A stretch of 64,000 nucleotides of DNA from assembly GCF_030269605.1 (NCBI RefSeq), contig NZ_BSTQ01000005.1, forward strand, positions 152,192 to 216,191. The letters are read 5' to 3'. A model generated the notes under the pieces. That model saw only the letters and a list, made by a program, of their open reading frames with translations, ran no database searches and was not told the DNA's origin. The DNA comes from Lentzea sp. NBRC 105346 (GTDB lineage Bacteria; Actinomycetota; Actinomycetes; Mycobacteriales; Pseudonocardiaceae). Position 1 is the stretch's first letter; each line of letters begins with the position of its first letter. Made by a program: the position numbers and the translations under genes. Shown here piece after piece: positions 29,384 to 38,068 of this stretch.

Positions 29384-30877
29384 ATGGGCCTCGTGACGAG
29401 ACGCGCGCTGATCGCCGGTGCCGTGGCGGTCGTCACATCCGCGTCGGCCCGTCCAGCCGACCCTTTCACGCTGGGTGTGGCCTCCGGCGACCCGGTCCCC
29501 GATGGTGTGGTGCTGTGGACGCGGCTGGCCCGCGACCCGCTCGCCGAGGACGGTCTCGGCGGCATGCCTTCGCGGCCCGTCGAAGTGAGATGGGAGCTCG
29601 CCCACGACGAACGCTTCGGCCGGGTCGTCCAGCGCGGCACCACGTACGCGCGCCCCGAGGAGGGCCACAGCGTCCACGTCGACGTGCGCGGCCTGCAGCC
29701 CGGCCGCGAGTACTTCTACCGCTTCGCCGCGCGCGGCTACCTCTCGCGCACCGGGCGCACCCGCACGGCACCCGAGCCGTGGACCCTGCAGGCCCCGCTG
29801 ACCATGGCGTTCGCGTCGTGCGCGCAGTACGAGCACGGCTACTTCACCGCGTACCGCCGGCTCGCCGAGGACGAACCGGAGCTGGTGCTGCACCTGGGCG
29901 ACTACCAGTACGAGTACGCGAAGGGCATCCACGTCGCGCCCGAGGGCAACGCCCGCGAGGTCGACGGCCCGACCACGGTGACGCTGGCGAACTACCGGCA
30001 GCGGTACGGCCAGTACAAGAGCGACCCCGACCTGCAGGCGGCGCACGCCGTCGCACCGTGGACGGTCGTCTGGGACGACCACGAGATCGCCAACAACTGG
30101 GCCGACGACGTCCCCGACCGGCCGGAGCCGGACTTCCCCGCCCGGCGCGCGGTGGCCATGCGCGCCTACTACGAGAACATGCCGATCCGCCCGGCCCCGC
30201 AGCTCTACCGGCGGCTGCTGTGGGGCGGGCTGGCGACGTTCCACATGCTCGACACCCGGCGCTACCGCGACGACCAGCCGTGCGGCGACGGGATAAAGGT
30301 CTGCGACGAGCGGTTGGCTCCCGAGCGCACGATCCTCGGCGCCGAGCAGGAGGCGTGGCTGCTCGACGGGTTCCGCACGTCGGGCGCGCGCTGGGACGTC
30401 CTCGGCCAGCAGGTGTTCTTCTCGCAGTACGACCACACGTCCGGCGCGCCGCTGGAGACGAACCTGGACGCGTGGGACGGCTACGCCGCGAACCGCGACC
30501 GGGTGGTCGCCGGGTTCGCCGCGGCCCGCAACGCCGTGGTGCTGACCGGCGACGTGCACGCGGCGTGGGGCGTGGAGATCAAGGAGCGGTGGGACGATCC
30601 GGCGGCGCGGACGGTCGGCACGGAGCTGGTCGCGACGTCGATCACGTCCGGCGGCGACGGCTCCGAGGACTACCCGGAGACGCCGTCGTGGCTCACCGAG
30701 AACCCGCACGTGAAGTACTTCAACAACCGGCGCGGCTACGTGCTGACGCGGTTCACCCCGGACGAGGTGCGCGCCGACTTCCGCGGCGTGGACTTCGTGT
30801 CCAGGCCGGACTCGCCGGTGCGCACGAAGGCATCGTTCGCCATCGAGGACCGCAAGCCGGGACTGCACCGCCTTTAG
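29384..30877 (+). CDS. phoD: PhoD-family alkaline phosphatase/phosphodiesterase, copy 1
   Basis: 497 residues. The N-terminal twin-arginine signal (TRRALIAGAVAVVTSASA) predicts export of the folded protein by Tat. The PhoD N-domain includes FTLGVASGDPVPDGVVLWTR. The metallophosphatase core shows FASCAQYEHGYF, HLGDYQYEY, VVWDDHEIANNWADD and LTGDVHAAW, all metal-site motifs intact. It should release phosphate from phosphomono- or diesters using Ca and Fe. ATG 29384 is chosen; GTG 29393 would also keep the Arg pair. A very similar gene follows in tandem. It is divergent from groES, with CIRCE between them. Confidence 0.92.
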   Translation: MGLVTRRALIAGAVAVVTSASARPADPFTLGVASGDPVPDGVVLWTRLARDPLAEDGLGGMPSRPVEVRWELAHDERFGRVVQRGTTYARPEEGHSVHVDVRGLQPGREYFYRFAARGYLSRTGRTRTAPEPWTLQAPLTMAFASCAQYEHGYFTAYRRLAEDEPELVLHLGDYQYEYAKGIHVAPEGNAREVDGPTTVTLANYRQRYGQYKSDPDLQAAHAVAPWTVVWDDHEIANNWADDVPDRPEPDFPARRAVAMRAYYENMPIRPAPQLYRRLLWGGLATFHMLDTRRYRDDQPCGDGIKVCDERLAPERTILGAEQEAWLLDGFRTSGARWDVLGQQVFFSQYDHTSGAPLETNLDAWDGYAANRDRVVAGFAAARNAVVLTGDVHAAWGVEIKERWDDPAARTVGTELVATSITSGGDGSEDYPETPSWLTENPHVKYFNNRRGYVLTRFTPDEVRADFRGVDFVSRPDSPVRTKASFAIEDRKPGLHRL

Positions 30878-30926
30878 TTCCACTGGGTTTCACTCGGCGG
30901 CCACCCTGGTGAGCAAGGGTCCGGGC

Positions 30927-32450
30927 ATGACTCGAGTGACGCGTCGCACGCTGTTCATCGGCGGTGTCGCCCTCGCTGCTGTGGGGGCGGGATCACCAAC
31001 GTTGTCCGATCCATTCACGCTGGGCGTCGCCTCCGGCGATCCCACGTCCGACGGTGTCGTCCTGTGGACGCGCCTCGCACCGGCCCCGCTCGCCGAGGAC
31101 GGGCTCGGCGGCATGCCGTCGCGGCCGGTCGCGGTGTCCTGGGAGATCGCGCTCGACGAGCGGTTCCGTCTCGTGGTGCGACGGGGCACGGCCTGGGCCC
31201 GGCCCGAGTCGGGCCACAGCGTCCACGTCGACGTGAGCGGCCTGCTGCCCGGCCGGGAGTACTTCTACCGGTTCAACGCCGAAGGCCACCTCTCGCGCGT
31301 CGGCCGCACGCGCACGGCACCCGGACCGTGGGCGCTCGGCGGCGGCCTGACGATGGCGTTCGCCTCGTGCTCGCAGTTCGAGCACGGCTACTTCACCGCG
31401 TACCGCAGGATGGCCGAGGACCAGCCGGACCTGGTGCTGCACCTCGGCGACTACCAGTACGAGTACAAGAAGGACACTTACGTGGTGCCGGGCGGGAACC
31501 CGCGCGACCACGAGGGCCCGGAGACCGAGACGCTGGCGAACTACCGGCAGCGGCACGCGCAGTACAAGACGGACCAGGACCTGCAGGAGGCGCACGCCGT
31601 CGCGCCCTGGTCGGTCGTATGGGACGACCACGAGATCGACAACAACTGGGCCGACGAGATCCCGGAGAAGCCGGAGATCCCGCAGCCGAACTTCATGGCC
31701 CGCCGGGCGGCGGCTTTCCAGGCGTACTACGAGAACATGCCGTTGCGACGCGGCCCGGTGGGACCAGACATGCAGCTCTACCGCCGGGTCCAGTGGGGAC
31801 GGCTGGCGACGTTCCACATGCTCGACACCCGGCAGTACCGCGACGACCAGGCGTGCGGCGACGGGCTCAAGACGTGCCCGGAGCGGCTGAACCCGACGCG
31901 CTCGATCACCGGCAGCGAGCAGGAGAAGTGGCTGCTCGACGGGTTCCGGCGCTCGTGTGCGCGCTGGGATGTGCTGGGACAGCAGGTGTTCTTCTCCCAG
32001 GTGGACCTCCTGCCCGGCGCGGGCGAGCGCAACAACATGGACGCGTGGGACGGCTACGCGGCCAACCGCGACCGGATCGTCGCCGGGTTCCCGCACGTGC
32101 GCAACGCCGTCGTGCTCACCGGTGACGTGCACGCCGCGTGGGGTGCGGACATCAAGGCGAAGTGGGACGACCCGTCGTCGAGGACGCTGGGCACCGAGCT
32201 CGTGTCGACGTCGATCACGTCCGGCGGCGACGGGTCGGAGGAGCGGCCCGAGACTCCTGCTCTGCTGCGGGAGAACCCGCACGTGAAGTACTTCAACAAC
32301 CGCCGCGGTTACGTGCGGACGAAGTTCTCGCCGCACGAGGTGCGGGCCGATTTCCGGGGCCTCGACTACGTGTCCAAGCCCGGCGCACCGGTCACCACGA
32401 AGGCGTCCTTCGTGATCGAGGACCGGCGGCCGGGCCTGAACCGCGTCTAG
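30927..32450 (+). CDS. phoD: PhoD-family alkaline phosphatase/phosphodiesterase, copy 2
   Basis: 507 residues. A Tat-type signal (TRRTLFIGGVALAAVGAG) is followed by the same domain order as copy 1, which it matches over its whole length. Shared blocks include DPFTLGVASGDP, WDDHEIDNNWADE, TGDVHAAWG and YFNNRRGYV. It has an insertion with the MPLRRGPVGPDMQLYRR segment. ATG 30927 has AAGGG 7 bases upstream and is preferred to GTG 30909. The tandem arrangement suggests duplication followed by divergence, perhaps to other phosphate esters. The stop codon shares CTAG with the convergent permease stop. Confidence 0.92.
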   Translation: MTRVTRRTLFIGGVALAAVGAGSPTLSDPFTLGVASGDPTSDGVVLWTRLAPAPLAEDGLGGMPSRPVAVSWEIALDERFRLVVRRGTAWARPESGHSVHVDVSGLLPGREYFYRFNAEGHLSRVGRTRTAPGPWALGGGLTMAFASCSQFEHGYFTAYRRMAEDQPDLVLHLGDYQYEYKKDTYVVPGGNPRDHEGPETETLANYRQRHAQYKTDQDLQEAHAVAPWSVVWDDHEIDNNWADEIPEKPEIPQPNFMARRAAAFQAYYENMPLRRGPVGPDMQLYRRVQWGRLATFHMLDTRQYRDDQACGDGLKTCPERLNPTRSITGSEQEKWLLDGFRRSCARWDVLGQQVFFSQVDLLPGAGERNNMDAWDGYAANRDRIVAGFPHVRNAVVLTGDVHAAWGADIKAKWDDPSSRTLGTELVSTSITSGGDGSEERPETPALLRENPHVKYFNNRRGYVRTKFSPHEVRADFRGLDYVSKPGAPVTTKASFVIEDRRPGLNRV

Positions 32451-33607
32451 GGCGCGGCGAGCGCTTCCGTTGGCGCCAAACGGGAAGCGCGCACGGCCGG
32501 ATACGCACCCGCGAGGACGCCGACCAGCAGGGCGGCACCGATCCCGGTGAACACCGCCGTCATCGGGATCACCGTGGGCCAGCCGCGCCACGCGGCGTAC
32601 CCGGCCGTGCCCAGCACGCCGAGCGCGGCGCCGGAGAGACCGCCGAGCAGGCACAGCGCGACGGACTCCGTCACGAACTGGCCGCGGATCTCCCCGCGCG
32701 TCGCGCCCAGCGCGCGGCGCAGGCCGATCTCGCGTTTGCGTTCCAGCACGGAGATCACCATCGTGTTCGCCACGCCGACTCCGCCGACCAGCAGCGCCAC
32801 GCCCGCGAGTCCCAGGAACAACGCCGAGAAGGTGTTCTCCGTCAACCGTTTCGCGGCGAGCGCGTCGGACGGCCGGCTGACCCGGATCTCGCCGGGGCTC
32901 TCGGGGAAGACCGTCGCGGGCAACACGCCGCGCACGTCGTCGATGGCCTGTTCCTCGGCCTTCACGTAGACCACCGTGGGGTGACCGGAGAAATTCAGGT
33001 GCGTCTTCGCCGCTCCCCAGCCGACCAGCACCGAGCGTTCGACGTCCGGCGCGAGCGGCAGGCGGTCGAGGATGCCGACCACGGTGAACCAGGTCTTGCC
33101 GATCCACACCTGCGGGCCGGGTTCGGTGATGCCGAGCCTGGTCGCGGCCTTGTCACCGAGAACGACGGTCGGGAAGGAACTGTTGGCGTCGTTGAGGAAG
33201 GTGCCGCTGTGCACCTTGCCGTTCAACACCTCCAGCAGGTCCGGCTTCGCGACCAGGACGCTCAGCCCCGAGCTGTCGGTCACGCGATCGGTGCGGGTCA
33301 CCGTGCTCTGCGCGTTGGCGATCGCGCTGGCCAGCCGCACCGGGCCGATGCGCTTCGCCATCTCCGGCGAGTTCTCCGGGACGGGCGGCAGCTCGCCGCT
33401 CGTTCCGGGCGCGACCTCGGCGCGCAGCAGGTTCGTCCCGAGCGCCTGCAGCTCGTTCATCAGCTGCTGCTGACTGGACGCCGGGATGCCGACGACCACG
33501 ATCATGGTGGCGATCCCGATCGAGATCCCCAGCGCGGACAACGCGGCGCGCATCGGCCTGGTGCGTAGACCGAGCAGACCCAGATCGAGCAGGTCCAGCG
33601 CCTTCAC
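32447..33607 (-). CDS. MacB-type ABC transporter permease
   Basis: 386 residues. The N-terminal helix (about 19-40, ALSALGISIGIATMIVVVG), a large extracytoplasmic MacB_PCD domain, and three C-terminal FtsX-type helices with the conserved NTMVISVLERKREIGLRRAL turn. The family couples ATP hydrolysis on the inside to movements of outer domains, exporting or extracting lipoproteins, peptides or drugs. The GTG at 33607 overlaps the ATPase gene by 4 bp. It is the last gene of a seven-gene unit (two-component system, two lipoproteins, adaptor, ATPase, permease). Its stop codon overlaps the convergent PhoD stop. Confidence 0.9.
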   Translation of the reverse strand: MKALDLLDLGLLGLRTRPMRAALSALGISIGIATMIVVVGIPASSQQQLMNELQALGTNLLRAEVAPGTSGELPPVPENSPEMAKRIGPVRLASAIANAQSTVTRTDRVTDSSGLSVLVAKPDLLEVLNGKVHSGTFLNDANSSFPTVVLGDKAATRLGITEPGPQVWIGKTWFTVVGILDRLPLAPDVERSVLVGWGAAKTHLNFSGHPTVVYVKAEEQAIDDVRGVLPATVFPESPGEIRVSRPSDALAAKRLTENTFSALFLGLAGVALLVGGVGVANTMVISVLERKREIGLRRALGATRGEIRGQFVTESVALCLLGGLSGAALGVLGTAGYAAWRGWPTVIPMTAVFTGIGAALLVGVLAGAYPAVRASRLAPTEALAAP

Positions 33608-34266
33608 GCGTGCACCCGCCCGTCGCGCATGACGACGCACCTCGGCAGGGTCGCGGCGATCTCCCGGTCGTGGGTGATGATCGCGATCGTCGTGCCGGCG
33701 CGGTTGAGGCCCTTGAGCAGGTCGAGCACGGCCTGGCCGTTGGCGGTGTCGAGCGCGCCGGTCGGTTCGTCGGCGAGCACGAGCTTCGGGTCGTTGACCA
33801 GCGCACGGGCGATCGCGACGCGTTGCTTCTCACCGCCGGACAGCTGGTGCGGCCGGTGGTTCTGCCGATGCGCCAGGCCGACCTTGGTGAGGGCTTCGAG
33901 CGCACGGGCGTGCCGCCACTTGCGCGCCACGCCCGCGTGCAGCAGGCCGGTGGCGACGTTGTCCAGCGCGCTGATGCCGTCGGTGAGGTGGAACTGCTGG
34001 AAGACGAAGCCGATCGTGCGGCCGCGCAGTTTCGACAACGCCTTGTCGGACAACGTCGTGACGTCGCGGCCATCGATCTCCACGGTGCCGCTGGAGGGCC
34101 GGTCGAGCGTGCCCATCAGGTTGAGCAGGGTGGACTTGCCGGAGCCGGACGGGCCGACGATGCCGACCAGCTCACCCGGCCCGATGGTCAGCGAGACGTC
34201 GTCGAGCGCCTTCACGCCGCCGGGATATTCCTTGTGGGCGTGGGAGATCCGCAGCACCGGAGTCAT
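33604..34266 (-). CDS. MacB/LolD-type ABC transporter ATP-binding protein
   Basis: 220 residues. Walker A GPSGSGKSTLLNLMG, Q-loop FVFQQFHL, signature LSGGEKQRVAIARAL and Walker B LVLADEPTGALD are all intact, with the switch His in IITHDRE. It powers the adjacent FtsX-type permease. It overlaps both neighbours by 4 bp (ATGA and GTGA), indicating tight translational coupling of adaptor, ATPase and permease. Confidence 0.94.
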   Translation of the reverse strand: MTPVLRISHAHKEYPGGVKALDDVSLTIGPGELVGIVGPSGSGKSTLLNLMGTLDRPSSGTVEIDGRDVTTLSDKALSKLRGRTIGFVFQQFHLTDGISALDNVATGLLHAGVARKWRHARALEALTKVGLAHRQNHRPHQLSGGEKQRVAIARALVNDPKLVLADEPTGALDTANGQAVLDLLKGLNRAGTTIAIITHDREIAATLPRCVVMRDGRVHA

Positions 34267-35255
34267 GAGGTGGTCACCACTTCCATGCCCTCACGGACGT
34301 CGCCGCTGACCTCGACCATGCCGTTGGCGAACAGGCCGGTCTTGACGGCGACGAACCCGCCTTCCTTGTGCTGCAAGGCGTATCCGCCCTCCTTGAGCGC
34401 GACAAGCGCACCCACGGGTACCGCGAGGACACCCGGTTTGGTCTCGCTCACGGCCTTCACCCGCACCGGTCCCGCCATCGCCTCCGGCACGTCCACCGTG
34501 ACGGTCGCGGTGACCTTGGGCGTCTCGTTCTTGCCCTCGCTCTGGGTGGCCGTCGTGCCGACGGAGGTGACCTTGCCCTTCGCCTCCTTGCCGTCGAGGA
34601 GCAGGACGGTGACCTCGGTGTCCGGCTTGAGCACACCCGCCTGGTCCGCGGGCACGTCGACCGCGACCGCGCGGTCCGTCCCGGTGAACGAGAGCAGCTC
34701 GCCCTCCGCGGACTCGCCCAGCGCCGCCTTGGCCGACTCGACACGCACCTTGCCGGGCAGCACGACGACGTCACCGGGTTCGAGCGCGCCGGTCTCCTGG
34801 AGCTTGTTCGCCTTCTGCCAGCGCTTGATCGCGTTGATCGTGGAGGTGGTCAGCTGGTCGCCGCTGAGACCGAGGTTCTGGTTCACGACCTTGACGTCGG
34901 GCCCCTTGGTCCCGGCCGTGTCGAGCTTGCGGAACAACGGCGTGTCACCGGCGAACAGCACGATCGGCCGATCGTCCACTTTGTACAGCGGCTGGCCGGG
35001 TTCGACGACGGCGCCGGGAGCGGGCAGCCAGGTGATCGTGCCCGGCTTGCGGCCCTTGAGCGCGGTCGCGGGCCCGAAGCCGAGCTTGCCGGTGAACTCC
35101 ACGGTGTTCGTGAGGTCCGCCTTCTTCACGGCTACGATCCGGGCGTTTTCGGGGCCGGTCGCTGCAGGTGCGGGCACCGGGCGGTTCGCCAAGGCGAAGC
35201 CGGCGCCGCCGAGCACCGCGACGACCGCGAGTCCGGTGATGATCCACTTCTTCAC
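34263..35255 (-). CDS. Periplasmic adaptor (membrane-fusion-like) with peptidoglycan-binding segment
   Basis: 330 residues. A single N-terminal membrane helix (IITGLAVVAVLGGAGFAL), then a beta domain containing NTVEFTGKLGFG, a helical PG_binding_1-like region (TTSTINAIKRWQKANKLQETG) and beta-barrel/hybrid domains with ADQAGVLKPDTEVTVLL. This matches the actinobacterial class of MacA-like adaptors that replace the coiled-coil hairpin with a peptidoglycan-binding insert. The start is GTG 35255 with a 4-bp overlap with the second lipoprotein gene. It would link the ABC exporter to the cell wall. Confidence 0.87.
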   Translation of the reverse strand: MKKWIITGLAVVAVLGGAGFALANRPVPAPAATGPENARIVAVKKADLTNTVEFTGKLGFGPATALKGRKPGTITWLPAPGAVVEPGQPLYKVDDRPIVLFAGDTPLFRKLDTAGTKGPDVKVVNQNLGLSGDQLTTSTINAIKRWQKANKLQETGALEPGDVVVLPGKVRVESAKAALGESAEGELLSFTGTDRAVAVDVPADQAGVLKPDTEVTVLLLDGKEAKGKVTSVGTTATQSEGKNETPKVTATVTVDVPEAMAGPVRVKAVSETKPGVLAVPVGALVALKEGGYALQHKEGGFVAVKTGLFANGMVEVSGDVREGMEVVTTS

Positions 35256-35791
35256 TTGTGCAGGCTCTCTTTCATGCACCTGCTGCCCATCGCCATGCCC
35301 TCGCCCGTGCCGATGTGCGAGTTGTCGCCGACGAACTCGTAACCGTTCTGGTCCTCACCGGGTTTGGCCGGCCGTTCCTCGACATTGGCGCCCGCCTTGC
35401 GCAGGCACTCGACGACCCGGTGGATGAAGTCCATGGACTCAGGGTTGTTCTTGTCCAGCTCCCAGGCGGGCAACGGGAACTTGTCCTTGCACTTCTCCCA
35501 CGCCTTGGGCCAGACCTGCTTGTACTCCTCGTCCGACAGGAACGGCCCTTCCTTGCCACGCCCGATCGGAATGCCGTTCTCGCCCATGCACTTCTGGTAG
35601 GGCTCGCTGACCTTCTTCGCTTGTTCGGGTGTGTCGTCGATGCGCTCACGCGGCCGTTTGTCGTCCGGCGGCGCGGTGCTGGTGGGAGCCGAGTCGCTGG
35701 ACTGCAGTGAGGCGACCTGTTGCTGGGCGGGGTTTTCGGTGCTGCCGCAGGCGGTCAACGCCAGCAGCGCGGCCAGGAACCACGACTTCAT
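35252..35791 (-). CDS. Exporter-linked lipoprotein, copy 2 (CM-G motif family)
   Basis: 179 residues. The signal peptide ends in a lipobox, ALTAC, with lipid-bearing Cys15. Four further Cys (68, 101, 129, 172) match the paralogue upstream. Conserved blocks are RERIDDTPEQ, YQKCMGENGIP, KCKDKFPLPAWELD and MDFIHRVVEC. Small lipoproteins with a CM-x(2-3)-G motif often sit beside MacB-type transporters with peptidoglycan-binding adaptors in actinobacteria (recalled association). Their role may be substrate or signal binding. It overlaps both neighbours by 4 bp. Confidence 0.85.
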   Translation of the reverse strand: MKSWFLAALLALTACGSTENPAQQQVASLQSSDSAPTSTAPPDDKRPRERIDDTPEQAKKVSEPYQKCMGENGIPIGRGKEGPFLSDEEYKQVWPKAWEKCKDKFPLPAWELDKNNPESMDFIHRVVECLRKAGANVEERPAKPGEDQNGYEFVGDNSHIGTGEGMAMGSRCMKESLHK

Positions 35792-36327
35792 TTCCGCACG
35801 CTCTCCTTCTTGCACTGGCTGCTGATCTCCATGCCCTTCGCGACGCTGACTTCAGCGTTGTCGCGGATCGAGTAGCCGTTCTGCTCCTCGCCCGGTCGGG
35901 CCGGCTGCTCCTCGACGGTGACGCCCGCCTTGCGCATGCACTCGACGACCCGATGGATGAAGTCCATGGACTCCGGGTTGTTCCGGTCGAGCTCCCAGGC
36001 GGGCAACGGGAACTTGTCCTTGCACTTCGCCTGCGCCTTCGGCCACGCCTCCCGGTACTGCGCGGACGACAGGTCCGGCCGGCTCTTGGTGCCGCCTTCC
36101 GGAATGCCGTTGTCGGTCATGCACCTCAGGTACGGATCGAGGTTCTTCCGCTTCTGCTCGGGCGTGTCGTCGATGCGCTCACGCGGCCGTTCGTCCTCGA
36201 CCGGCGCGGCGCTGGTGGCCGGCTGGTCACCGGTGTGCAAGGACGCGACCTGTTGCCGGGGCGCCTCTTCGGCGGTCCCGCACGCGGCCAGCGCCAGGAG
36301 GGCGGCCAGACACAGGGTCACTCGCAT
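35788..36327 (-). CDS. Exporter-linked lipoprotein, copy 1 (CM-G motif family)
   Basis: 179 residues, the same length as its downstream paralogue and clearly from the same duplication. The lipobox LAAC places the lipid-bearing Cys at 16. Conserved Cys are at 69 (YLRCMTDNGIP), 102 (KCKDKFPLPAWELD), 130 (FIHRVVEC) and 172, so two disulfides are possible. It begins 43 bp after the sensor kinase stop, on the same strand. Both the lipoproteins and the kinase outer domain carry a Y-x-x-C-M motif. The function is inferred from context only. Confidence 0.85.
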   Translation of the reverse strand: MRVTLCLAALLALAACGTAEEAPRQQVASLHTGDQPATSAAPVEDERPRERIDDTPEQKRKNLDPYLRCMTDNGIPEGGTKSRPDLSSAQYREAWPKAQAKCKDKFPLPAWELDRNNPESMDFIHRVVECMRKAGVTVEEQPARPGEEQNGYSIRDNAEVSVAKGMEISSQCKKESVRK

Positions 36328-36370
36328 GCCGCAAACTGTGCTGCGGACTTCTTAAGAACTTGTGCAGACG

Positions 36371-38068
36371 CTATGCGGGTAGCTTCACGGTGAACGTGGT
36401 GTTGCCGTTTCCGCTGGTGACACCGGCACTGCCGCCGTGCAGCTCGACGAGCTGTTTGACGATCGCGAGCCCGAGTCCACTGCCGCCGGTCTGCCTGCTG
36501 CGCGATTTGTCCGCGCGCCAGAACCGTTCGAAGACCCGCGGAAGGTCCGGTTCGGCGATTCCGGTTCCGGAGTCCTCGACGGTGATCTCCACCGCGTCCG
36601 GGATTCGCCTTGCGGTGAGAACGACTTCATCCTCGCTGTGCTTGAGCGCGTTGGTGACGAGGTTTCCGATGACCTGCCGGATGCGGATCGGGTCCGCCAT
36701 CGCGTTCAGATCTCCGCTCTTGCGCACGGTGACGCGGTCGTGCGCGACGAACTGGTCGACCACCTCACCGAGGTCGATCCGCTCGGGGTGGATCTTCAGC
36801 TCGCCCGCGTCGGCGAGCGCGAGCTGCTGCAGGTCGTCCACGAGGTGTTGCAGCAGAAGGGTTTCCTCGAGCAGGCTCGTGACGAGCTCGCCGTCGAGGT
36901 CGGCGACGCCGTCCTGGGTCGCGATGAGCCAGCCCCGGATGTTGCCGACCGGCGTGCGCAGCTCGTGCGACACGTCGCTGATCATGGCCTTGCGCTGTTC
37001 CTCGGTGCGCGCGAGGTGTTCGGCCATCTCGTTGAACGCCTCGGCCACCTCGCCGATCTCCCCGGTGGCCTTGGTCCGCACGCGCGCCTGCGTGTCGCCG
37101 GCACGCATCCGTTGTGCCGCAACGGTCAGCTGCTTGAGCGGTTTCACCAGCCTGGTCGCCACGAGGAAGCTGACGAGGATCGTGAGCACCAGCACCGCGA
37201 GCGCCGCGCCGATGATGCGGGCGGTGCCGGCCTTGGTGAGTCCTGGAGTGTCCGGCGTGCCTTCCGCGTCGGTGATGAACAGCAGCGCCTGGGGCGCGAC
37301 GTAGGGGTCGAGCAAGGTGACCTTGCTGTCGTTGAGGCACTTCCGCGCCCGCTCACCGCCGACCTTGGGGCTGACCATCGGCGAGCCGGTCGTGCTCATC
37401 AGCAGGTTCCCGCCCTTGCCGTCCATGCACCGGTCGTAGATCGGTTGCAGCTGCCGCAACGCGGCCTCCTCGGTGGCGGTCGGTTCGTTCAGCACGGTGT
37501 CCCCCATCCCCACTTCGCGCTGGGGACACGGGTTGTGCACCGACTGCGTGGGCGTACCGGGCAGCTCGACCCTCGGCCGGCCGCCGGGTGAGGTGACGAT
37601 CACGCCGTAGAGGTTGATCCGGCTCATGCAGGACAGCAGCGACTCGGCCTTCTGACGCAGGGCCGCCTGCTCGTCGCCGGTCAGCTGGAACGGCCCCACG
37701 ACGCGTGGGTCGACGAACCCGTTGACGTCGAGCGGGTTGATGACCGCGGATGCCTTGACGGGCAACGGGTTCACGTCCGTACCCGCCACGCGGTGCCGGG
37801 TCTCGCTCGTCAGCGTGATGCGCCGCCCGGTCTCCTTTTCCAGGTCCTTGATGAGACTTTCGGTGCCGGCATCCCAGATCGGCCGCTCCGAGGCGTTCTG
37901 CAGCAACCGGTCGTAGATCTTCTGGTCCGCGGCCAGCGCCTGCCCCTGTTGCTGCCGGATCGTCTTCGACGTGCCCTGCACGGCCAGCCACGCGGTCGCC
38001 GCGATCGAGCACACCGCGACCGTGGCGCTGGCGATCAGCAGACGGGTGAGGAGGCTCCGCCGCAACAT
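36371..38068 (-). CDS. Sensor histidine kinase with Cys-containing outer domain
   Basis: 565 residues. Membrane helices at about 9-30 and 283-306 enclose an outer sensor of about 250 residues with four Cys (147, 181, 214, 244), including IYDRCMDGKGG, which resembles the Cys motif of the two lipoproteins downstream. A HAMP domain, HisKA with His368 (DVSHELRTPVGN) and a HATPase with GSGLGLAIVKQLVELHGG follow. The start ATG overlaps the response regulator stop (TGATG). It should phosphorylate the adjacent OmpR-type regulator and probably senses the state of the exporter or its substrate. Confidence 0.92.
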   Translation of the reverse strand: MLRRSLLTRLLIASATVAVCSIAATAWLAVQGTSKTIRQQQGQALAADQKIYDRLLQNASERPIWDAGTESLIKDLEKETGRRITLTSETRHRVAGTDVNPLPVKASAVINPLDVNGFVDPRVVGPFQLTGDEQAALRQKAESLLSCMSRINLYGVIVTSPGGRPRVELPGTPTQSVHNPCPQREVGMGDTVLNEPTATEEAALRQLQPIYDRCMDGKGGNLLMSTTGSPMVSPKVGGERARKCLNDSKVTLLDPYVAPQALLFITDAEGTPDTPGLTKAGTARIIGAALAVLVLTILVSFLVATRLVKPLKQLTVAAQRMRAGDTQARVRTKATGEIGEVAEAFNEMAEHLARTEEQRKAMISDVSHELRTPVGNIRGWLIATQDGVADLDGELVTSLLEETLLLQHLVDDLQQLALADAGELKIHPERIDLGEVVDQFVAHDRVTVRKSGDLNAMADPIRIRQVIGNLVTNALKHSEDEVVLTARRIPDAVEITVEDSGTGIAEPDLPRVFERFWRADKSRSRQTGGSGLGLAIVKQLVELHGGSAGVTSGNGNTTFTVKLPA

